This document shows, piece by piece, positions 58,381 to 64,000 of a stretch of DNA of 64,000 nucleotides. The stretch lies in assembly GCA_013289685.1 (NCBI GenBank), contig JABCZL010000010.1:124001-188000 (forward strand), read 5' to 3'. This DNA comes from Acidobacteriota bacterium (GTDB lineage Bacteria; Acidobacteriota; Terriglobia; Terriglobales; Acidobacteriaceae). A program made the position numbers and the translations under genes. Numbering within the stretch: the stretch's first letter is position 1; each line of letters begins with the position of its first letter. The notes below the pieces were generated by a model that was given only the letters and a program-made list of their open reading frames with translations, did not search any database and was not told where the DNA came from.

Positions 58381-59905
58381 ATGCCGCGCTTGGATGAGGT
58401 CTTCAAGAAATCAGGTGTTCCCACTCACACCTTTGTTGCGCCCAAGCGAGTTCGACCACGTCGTAGTCGCGCTGAAGACTCCAGGGCGTGGACTAATAAT
58501 CGAGGGGCCCTCCGGGATCGGAAAGACCTCGTGCGTGAAGAAAGCGTTGGAAGCTGCGAGGATGGGTGAATCCTCGATGTTCCTATCGGCCCGCAAATCC
58601 TCAGACCAGGATCTCATCGGGGCGCTGCCGTCGATGCATAAAATCGGAGTAGTAGTGATCGACGATTTTCACCGGCTGCGGGACGACGCGAAGAAGCAAC
58701 TCACGGACTACATCAAAGCGCTCGCTGATGAGGAAGATGTCGATAGCAAAGTAATCCTCATCGGGATAAATCGTGCCGGCCAATCATTGGTTGAGTATGC
58801 GCCGGACCTGCTTCATAGGGCCGAGACCGTTAAGGTCGGGCGGACCAATGTCGAGCGTCTGCGCGAGTTGATCGACCTTGGCGAAAGAGCACTGAACTGC
58901 AAGATAAACGTCCGCGAGGAACTCACGACCGAGGCGGAAGGTAGCTTCGCCATGGCCCAGGTGCTGTGCCATGAGGCCTGCATTCAGGGCAGGGTCTTCG
59001 AAGCCCAACCAAAAGCGAACACGACTACGATCGAAGCGAGCCTCCCGAGCATACGGGAAGCAGTTCTGCAGGAACTGTCTCCGCGGTTCTTCCCGCCTGC
59101 CCGCGAATTTGCAACGGGTAACCGGTTGAGACGCGAGGGCCGGGCGCCCTACTTGCATCTGCTCCGGTGGCTTGCGGAAACTCCGGAGGGAACGCTCGAC
59201 ACGAAGGAGGCCATGGCGGCGCACCCGGAATTGAAGGGCAGCGTCGCGCAAGTCATTGAGAAAGGGCACCTCGGGACGTTGATCCTACAGAATGAGCCGG
59301 TCCGAGAACTAATCCACTACGATGGAAAGAGCGGCCTACTGACAACGGAGGACCCGAAATTCTCTTATTTCATACGACACATAATCTGGTCGAAGTTCGC
59401 AAAGCAGGTTGGCTACTTCAGCATCGAATTCAAGAGCCAGTACGACTATGCGCTTTCTTTCGCCGGGGAAGAACGCCAAGTCGCCGAGATGCTCTTCAGA
59501 GCGCTGCAAGACCGCGAAATGAGCGTCTTTTACGACAAGAACGAGCAGCATCGGATTTTGGCGAACGACGTGGAGCAGTACCTCGCGCCAATCTATCGCA
59601 GCGAGGCGAGATTCGTTCTCCCACTCCTGAGCAAGAACTACCCCAAGAAGATCTGGACCAAGTTCGAGTCAGATAACTTCAAAGAGCGGTTTGGAGAGAA
59701 CTCCGTGGTCCCTATCTGGTTCGCGGACTGTCCACCAGGCATGTTCGATGAATCCAAGAGAGTCGGTGGACAGGTCGTCGATCCGACAAAGGAGTGGCAC
59801 GGCCAGATTTCCAGTGTCGTCGATGTTCTGGCGCGTCAGCTCCAAGAAGTCCGGCAGACCGAAAATGAGCTCCTGAAGCAGGAGAGCGTGACAGATCAGG
59901 ACTAG
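58381..59905 (+). CDS. ATPase-TIR protein, candidate antiphage NADase (apparent frameshift)
   Basis: Start at 58381 has TAAGGAG eight bases upstream: MPRLDEVFKKSGVPTHTFVAP. The main frame then resumes as SEFDHVVVALKTPGRGLIIEGPSGIGKTS after one extra base near 58441-58446. Removing one C gives a continuous 507-residue protein. Walker A GPSGIGKTS is at about 42-50 and Walker B-like VVVIDDFHRL at about 88-97. Sensor-like VILIGINRAG follows, then a helical region. A C-terminal TIR domain (about 354-470) reads YDYALSFAGEERQ, SVFYDKNE, ARFVLPLLSKNYPKKIWTKFES, with the catalytic-type Glu about 429. TIR domains of this class hydrolyse NAD in defence. No partner gene is adjacent. Either a real frameshift (pseudogene), programmed slippage or a sequence error. 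Confidence 0.82.
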
Positions 59906-60048
59906 AGAGGGGACAAACTGGGAAGGGATAGAGCGGGAACTGTACGGGACGTCCCCTGATGAAGATGGGGATTGGGCAGTCTTACACCTGGCATTGAGAG
60001 CTGGCATATATTGAACGAGCCAATCCCGCACTCGATCGAAGTCAAAAG

Positions 60049-60214
60049 CCCCACCCTAATCTCGCCAAAAAGCGGCGAGATTAGGATGGGCCACCCGCGG
60101 GCTGTCCCCGAAGAAAAATGCTGCGGTCGATCCCACTCGGCCCAAACCACCGGTGTCCGATAAAAGTGCACAGATCCTTCAGTCGCGCAAACACCGCGCG
60201 CCTTCAGGATGACA
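60049..60214. repeat. 166-bp repeat, copy A
   Basis: Begins CCCCACCC, then CCTAATCTCGCC (60055-60066) pairs with GGCGAGATTAGG (60074-60085), then GCTGTCCCCGAAGAAAAATG and a GTGCACAGATCCTTCAGTCG segment, ending TTCAGGATGAC. Copy C (60625-60790) has the same length and nearly the same text. Confidence 0.9.
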
Positions 60215-60482
60215 AATCAAAATCCCCACCCGCGCTTCCTAGCTGGAGTCGCGTAACCCTGGCCCCCGAACATGCCGAAGCGCGCCTCATCCGTTGCGAA
60301 GAAGTACAGCCAAACTACCTCATGCAGTTGTCATCCTGAGGCAGCGGAGTCGTTCGCGAAGCGGGCGACTCCCAACGAAGGATCCATGCAATCCGCGCGG
60401 CACAGGCGCTGCACACCGGTCCATAGATCCTTCGGCCCGCAAACGGCGCGGGCCTCAGGATGACAGAGCGGGGGTTACCCAT

Positions 60483-60615
60483 CCCCGAAGAAAAATGCTG
60501 CCCTCGATCCCACTCGACCCAAGCCACCGGTGTCCGACAAAGGTGCACAGATCCCTTCGCCTCCGCTCAGGACAAGCCTTCAGTCGCGCAAACACCGCGC
60601 GGTTTCAGGATGACA
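60483..60615. repeat. Repeat copy B (shorter)
   Basis: Begins CCCCGAAGAAAAATGCTGCC, matching copies A and C. A ~23-base insertion (CCTTCGCCTCCGCTCAGGAC) precedes the TTCAGTCGCGCAAACACCGC segment, and it ends in TTCAGGATGAC. The opening hairpin is missing. Confidence 0.85.
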
Positions 60616-60624
60616 ATTCAAAAT

Positions 60625-60790
60625 CCCCACCCTAATCTCGCCAAAAAGCGGCGAGATTAGGATGGGCCACCCGCGAGCTGTCCCCGAAGAAAAATGCTGC
60701 CCCCGATCCCACTCGAACCAGCCACCGCTGTCCGACAAAAGTGCACAGATCCTTCAGTCGCGCAAAAGACCGCGCGCCTTCAGGATGACA
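60625..60790. repeat. 166-bp repeat, copy C
   Basis: Same as copy A at 60049-60214 with scattered differences. The CTAATCTCGCC/GGCGAGATTAG stem is intact. It sits 576 bases after copy A. Confidence 0.9.
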
Positions 60791-60852
60791 AGGATCACGA
60801 CGACAACGAGGTGACAAACGTCCGGGAGACAAACGTCCGATGAGGGCTCGGA

Positions 60853-60858
60853 TATAAT
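60853..60858 (+). promoter_or_regulatory. Likely -10 box of ilvE
   Basis: Perfect TATAAT, 35 bases upstream of the ATG at 60893, followed by an AAGGAG ribosome site five bases before the start. No good -35 match was seen 17 bases upstream, so the assignment is tentative. Confidence 0.6.
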
Positions 60859-60892
60859 TGTCAGGTAACGCAGCACCCTCCAAGGAGTTCGC

Positions 60893-61849
60893 ATGGCGAT
60901 TCAGAAGACCGACAAGATCTGGCACAATGGCAAGCTCATTAACTGGGACGACGCGACCATTCATGTGATGTCGCACGTTGTCCACTACGGGTCTTCGGTC
61001 TTTGAAGGCATCCGCTGCTACGAACTGCCCAGCGGGCCCGCGATTTTCCGGGCCAACGAGCACATGCAGCGCCTGCTCGATTCCGCCAAGGTCTATCGCA
61101 TTGACGTGGACTTCACCCGCGAGCAGCTGGTCAAGGGCATGCTCGACACCGTCGGGCACAACGGCGCGTGGCCGTGCTACGTGCGGCCGATCGTTCTTCG
61201 CGGATATGGCGAGGCGGGCGTGAATCCGTTCAACTCGCCGACCGAGGTCTACATCATTAACTATCCTTGGGGAAAGTATCTGAGCGGCGAGGGCGAAGGC
61301 TGCGACGTTTGCGTCTCGTCGTGGACGCGGCTGGCGCCGAATACGCTGCCCGCCATGGCCAAGGCCGGCGCCAATTACATGAATTCGCAGCTCATCAAGA
61401 TGGAAGCCATTGTCAACGGCTACGCGGAAGGCATTGCGCTCGATGCCGCCGGCTTCGTCAGCGAGGGCTCGGGCGAGAACCTGTTCCTGGTGCATCACGA
61501 CAAGCTGATCACGGCGCCGCTGGGCAACTCCGTGCTGCCTGGGATCACGCGCGACTCGGTGCTGCAGATCGCCCGCGACCTGGGTATCGCAATCGTCGAG
61601 CAGATGATCCCGCGCGAGATGCTCTATATCGCCGACGAAGTCTTCTTCACCGGCACGGCTGCCGAGGTCACCGCCATCCGCTCGGTCGACAAGATTAAGG
61701 TGGGCAAGGGCGGAATCGGGCCCATGACCAAGGCGCTGCAGAAGGAGTTCTATGCCATCGTGCGCGGCGAGAAGTCGGACCGCCACGGCTGGCTGACGCC
61801 GGTCCCGGTCGGAAGCAAAGTCGGCGCGAAGCAGCCGGTCGGCGTATAA
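60893..61849 (+). CDS. ilvE: Branched-chain amino acid aminotransferase
   Basis: PLP enzyme of fold type IV, 318 residues, last step of Val/Leu/Ile synthesis or first of their breakdown. HVVHYGSSVFEGIRCYE is the family start motif and RLLDSAKVYRI follows. Catalytic Lys in AKAGANYMNSQLIKMEA. The PLP-phosphate motif is SEGSGENLFLVHHDKLITAPLGNSVLPGITRDSVLQIA, and FFTGTAAEVTAIRSVD lies later. The start has AAGGAG upstream. Complete. Alternative: a D-amino-acid aminotransferase or lyase of the same fold, less likely. Confidence 0.95.
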   Translation: MAIQKTDKIWHNGKLINWDDATIHVMSHVVHYGSSVFEGIRCYELPSGPAIFRANEHMQRLLDSAKVYRIDVDFTREQLVKGMLDTVGHNGAWPCYVRPIVLRGYGEAGVNPFNSPTEVYIINYPWGKYLSGEGEGCDVCVSSWTRLAPNTLPAMAKAGANYMNSQLIKMEAIVNGYAEGIALDAAGFVSEGSGENLFLVHHDKLITAPLGNSVLPGITRDSVLQIARDLGIAIVEQMIPREMLYIADEVFFTGTAAEVTAIRSVDKIKVGKGGIGPMTKALQKEFYAIVRGEKSDRHGWLTPVPVGSKVGAKQPVGV

Positions 61850-61957
61850 TTCGCTGGTTCGAATTCAAGCTCGTTCAGTGTGAGGGGCGCGACCAGCGCC
61901 CCTTTCCACCGTTTAGACCGGAAGAAACAAAACAGCTTATAACTGGAGGAGAAAATT

Positions 61958-62491
61958 ATGTCCCAAGGCCTGACTCCTGAATTTGTCCTCGGCTACCGCG
62001 CGATGATGCTGGATGGCATCGCTCGTGAAGCGGAGATCACCAAGAAAGTGATTGGCGCCGTTCCCGACGCGAAGGCAGAGCACCGTCCCGATCCGCACGC
62101 CCGAACGGCGAAGGAACTGATGTGGCACCTGGCGAACAGCGACGTGCAATTCCTGGATGGAATTGCTGACCTGAAGTTCAACATGGAAACGCCCGAGCAC
62201 AAGCCCCAGACCGCGGCCGAAGTGGTCGCGTGGTACGACAAGAACATGCAGCGCGGCGTGGCCCGGGTGGCGGCGATGTCGGCGGAGCAACTGCTCACGC
62301 CGGTGGAGTTCTTCGGGGTGTTCAACCTGCCGGCGGTGCTGTATCTGGGATTCCTGAACAACCACAGCATCCATCACCGCGGCGAACTGGCGACGTATCT
62401 GCGTCCCATGGGATCGAAGGTGCCCTCGATCTATGGCGGCAGCTACGATGAACCGTTCCAGCCACCGGTATCGGAAGAGACGGCAGCATAG
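61958..62491 (+). CDS. DinB-family protein
   Basis: 177 residues, preceded by GGAGGAG. Four-helix DinB pattern: ELMWHLANSDVQFLDGI (His in helix 2) and NNHSIHHRGELATYLRPMGSKVPSIYGGSYDEP (two His in helix 4 and the usual end). Same family as 40923 but clearly distinct in sequence. Metal-dependent thiol-transferase-type fold; the substrate is not known. A terminator follows the stop. Confidence 0.88.
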   Translation: MSQGLTPEFVLGYRAMMLDGIAREAEITKKVIGAVPDAKAEHRPDPHARTAKELMWHLANSDVQFLDGIADLKFNMETPEHKPQTAAEVVAWYDKNMQRGVARVAAMSAEQLLTPVEFFGVFNLPAVLYLGFLNNHSIHHRGELATYLRPMGSKVPSIYGGSYDEPFQPPVSEETAA

Positions 62492-62515
62492 TTGTTCGCT
62501 CGATAGGAGTTGAGG

Positions 62516-62542
62516 AGCCGCCCGCGGGAGGGCGGCTTTTCT
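62516..62542 (+). terminator. Rho-independent terminator after the DinB gene
   Basis: AGCCGCCC (62516-62523) pairs with GGGCGGCT (62530-62537), followed by TTTTCT. Confidence 0.88.
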
Positions 62543-62560
62543 CTTGGGGGACTACTTAGA

Positions 62561-64000
62561 CTAGGGAGTCTGGGCGCGGCCAGGGTCCGTCCGATCAGCT
62601 TCCGGGATGTAATAGAGCAGGATGGTTTTTCCTACGTGCGCCACGGGTTGATAGGCCTGCAACCAGGCGAAGGCTCCGGGGGGATACATGGTGTGGAATG
62701 AATTTCCGAAGCGTAAGGCGCGCAGGCTGATGGCGAACCATCCGGTCACGGGATGGTTGGATTGAGGCACGTCAAACTGCGGCAACTGCATTTGAGTTGG
62801 ATCGGCGCTGGTCCATATTGCGAGGGTGGCGTGCGAGATGTGCCGGGCCTGAAGTTCGTGCGACAAGCGAAACATATCCTGGCCGCAGTCCAGATCGCAT
62901 CCCGCCACCATGACTTTGCTGGGATCACTGCCCGCCAGTTCGTTGAAATAGGCCAGGAAGTCGCTACTGGCTCGCACCGTTGAAACGCCTTGCCAGCACA
63001 GGAGCGCTATCAATGCCACGCGCGCCGGGATGCGCCACCGCGGCTGCAGGTGCCAGAGATACGAGCATCCGCGGCCGGCTACGATCGCGAGCAACGGGAA
63101 CACCACCATCACATGGCGAACGCCGGCGTTGTATTTGACTGGCATGGTGACCAGGAAGACCGCCAGCGCGGCTAACGCTGGAGCCATGGCGCGCCAGCGT
63201 CGCTGAGCATCAAACTTCTTCAGCGACGCTACGCCCACGGCGGCGAGAATTAGAAACGGCAGCGGCGACTTCACGGCAACGCCTACCAGGAAGAAGTACC
63301 ACCAACCGCCGTCCTTGATGTGACCCAGAAGGTAGGCCGCGGGCTTTTCCTTGTTTAGCACCCAGGCGTCGGCGACTCCTTTGATTAAGGCGGGAGCAGG
63401 GATCAGCGGATCGCTCGCGACCAGCCAGCGTCCGGCTCGCGCCAGCGGCGCGGGAAAGTAGCGGAATGCCGGCATGGTCGGCGGCAGGTTCATCCCTTCT
63501 CGCACATGCTGCACGGCGAAGCCGTAGGTTGCCCAGACGGTGACGAGGGCGAGAGCTGACGCGATCATGATCTGACGGAGCGTCTGGCTGACGGTCTTGC
63601 GGGGCGCGGCGTTCTCCCCGACGATGGTGCGGGTGCTGGCCCACTTCGCCAGAACGATGGCGAGGGCCGCGGCGGGGAAGAAAATCACGGTCGTCGCTTT
63701 TGAGGCCAGCGCCAGTCCCGCCGCGAAACCCAGGCAGAGGGTGGAACGTTTTGTGGGCGTGTCGAGCCAGGTGACGAACGCGAAGAGCATCGCGACCTGG
63801 GTAGAGCCCGCCACCATATCGGTGTACGCAACGCTGGAAAACGCGAGGACGTTGGGCAGGGTCGTGAACAGCACGGCGGACATGACGCCGGCGAAGTCGC
63901 CATATTCGCGGCGCGCCCATAGAAATACGATCGCCGTGCCTAGCAGGAAAAATGGCAGCACGCCCAAGCGCGCCAGCTTCAGATTGCGCAGGTAGTGTCC
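62561..64000 (-). CDS. Glycosyltransferase 39 family membrane protein, partial
   Basis: Minus-strand gene cut by the right edge; the frame is open to 64000 (GHYLRNLKLARLGVLPFFLL at the edge). About 480 residues are visible with many hydrophobic segments. ARREYGDFAGVMSAVLFTTLPNVLAFSSVAYTDMV matches the ArnT/PMT-type dolichyl-phosphate-mannose-protein mannosyltransferase family (GT39). TPTKRSTLCLGFAAGLALASKATTVIFFPAA and PVKYNAGVRHVMVVFPLL are typical too. It probably transfers a lipid-linked sugar to protein or lipid. The N-terminal catalytic loop is outside the window. Confidence 0.85.
   Translation of the reverse strand, partial: GHYLRNLKLARLGVLPFFLLGTAIVFLWARREYGDFAGVMSAVLFTTLPNVLAFSSVAYTDMVAGSTQVAMLFAFVTWLDTPTKRSTLCLGFAAGLALASKATTVIFFPAAALAIVLAKWASTRTIVGENAAPRKTVSQTLRQIMIASALALVTVWATYGFAVQHVREGMNLPPTMPAFRYFPAPLARAGRWLVASDPLIPAPALIKGVADAWVLNKEKPAAYLLGHIKDGGWWYFFLVGVAVKSPLPFLILAAVGVASLKKFDAQRRWRAMAPALAALAVFLVTMPVKYNAGVRHVMVVFPLLAIVAGRGCSYLWHLQPRWRIPARVALIALLCWQGVSTVRASSDFLAYFNELAGSDPSKVMVAGCDLDCGQDMFRLSHELQARHISHATLAIWTSADPTQMQLPQFDVPQSNHPVTGWFAISLRALRFGNSFHTMYPPGAFAWLQAYQPVAHVGKTILLYYIPEADRTDPGRAQTP

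Larger units (their letters stand above)
59906..60892. other. Noncoding, repeat-rich region downstream of the TIR gene
   Basis: About 990 bases. Three copies of a ~133-166-base repeat, a GTCATCCTGAG element with GGAGTCG/CGACTCC arms (60330-60386) and short remnants of the same family. At its right end lie the presumed ilvE promoter and ribosome site. Confidence 0.8.

Noticed and set aside
61850..61957. GGTTCGAATTC resembling a tRNA T-loop.
   Set aside because: No acceptor or anticodon stem can be built around it.

Overview
The window looks like chromosomal DNA of a GC-rich acidobacterium, most likely class Terriglobia and close to the Koribacter/Sulfotelmatobacter kind. This is inferred from protein flavour, DinB and YVTN/Ig-like secreted proteins, and abundant hairpin repeats of the GTCATCCTGAG type. 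No rRNA or tRNA gene is present to confirm it.

Layout. 1-2269 (minus): rimP-nusA-infB, with infB cut by the window edge. 2487-8837: a Sel1-repeat secreted protein, guaB, a VanZ-like membrane protein, an MFS transporter and two small unknown proteins. 8991-32065 (minus): a complete, uninterrupted str-S10-spc-alpha superoperon (rpsL, rpsG, fusA, tuf, rpsJ ... secY, adk, map, infA, rpmJ ... rpoA, rplQ) ending at a strong terminator. It includes a 37-residue rpmJ. 32868-35384: a large Ig-like/beta-propeller lipoprotein. 35541-40785 (minus): nusB, an unusual VOC-lumazine synthase fusion, and a crotonase / 3-hydroxyacyl-CoA dehydrogenase / thiolase set for beta-oxidation or C4 acyl-CoA metabolism. 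40923-46512: a DinB protein, a TPR-GAF-degenerate-GGDEF regulator divergent from a double-FHA protein, and a methyltransferase. 46797-54198: a secreted propeller, a SnoaL-like protein, three receiver-only response regulators, a STAS-like protein, an amino-acid permease and a Crp/Fnr regulator. 54425-57721: a stand-alone ClpB-D2-like ATPase and a DUF4015 glycosidase-like protein. 58381-59905: an ATPase-TIR protein, probably an antiphage NADase, with an apparent one-base frameshift near its start, lying between repeat-rich noncoding stretches. 60893-64000: ilvE, a second DinB protein and a partial glycosyltransferase-39 protein.

Two things stand out. First, the spacers, including nearly all in the ribosomal superoperon, are filled with degenerate tandem arrays of about 7 bp (sometimes 8) arranged as facing inverted arms. 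They are interleaved with a second family, GTCATCCTGAG...GAAGGA, whose hairpin arms differ between copies but stay self-complementary. One copy of each has been captured into the reading frame of the lumazine synthase tail. Second, the ATPase-TIR gene is a solitary candidate defence gene with the domain order opposite to the usual TIR-NLR arrangement.

All coordinates come from reading the sequence. Family names rest on recognised motifs, not on a search.
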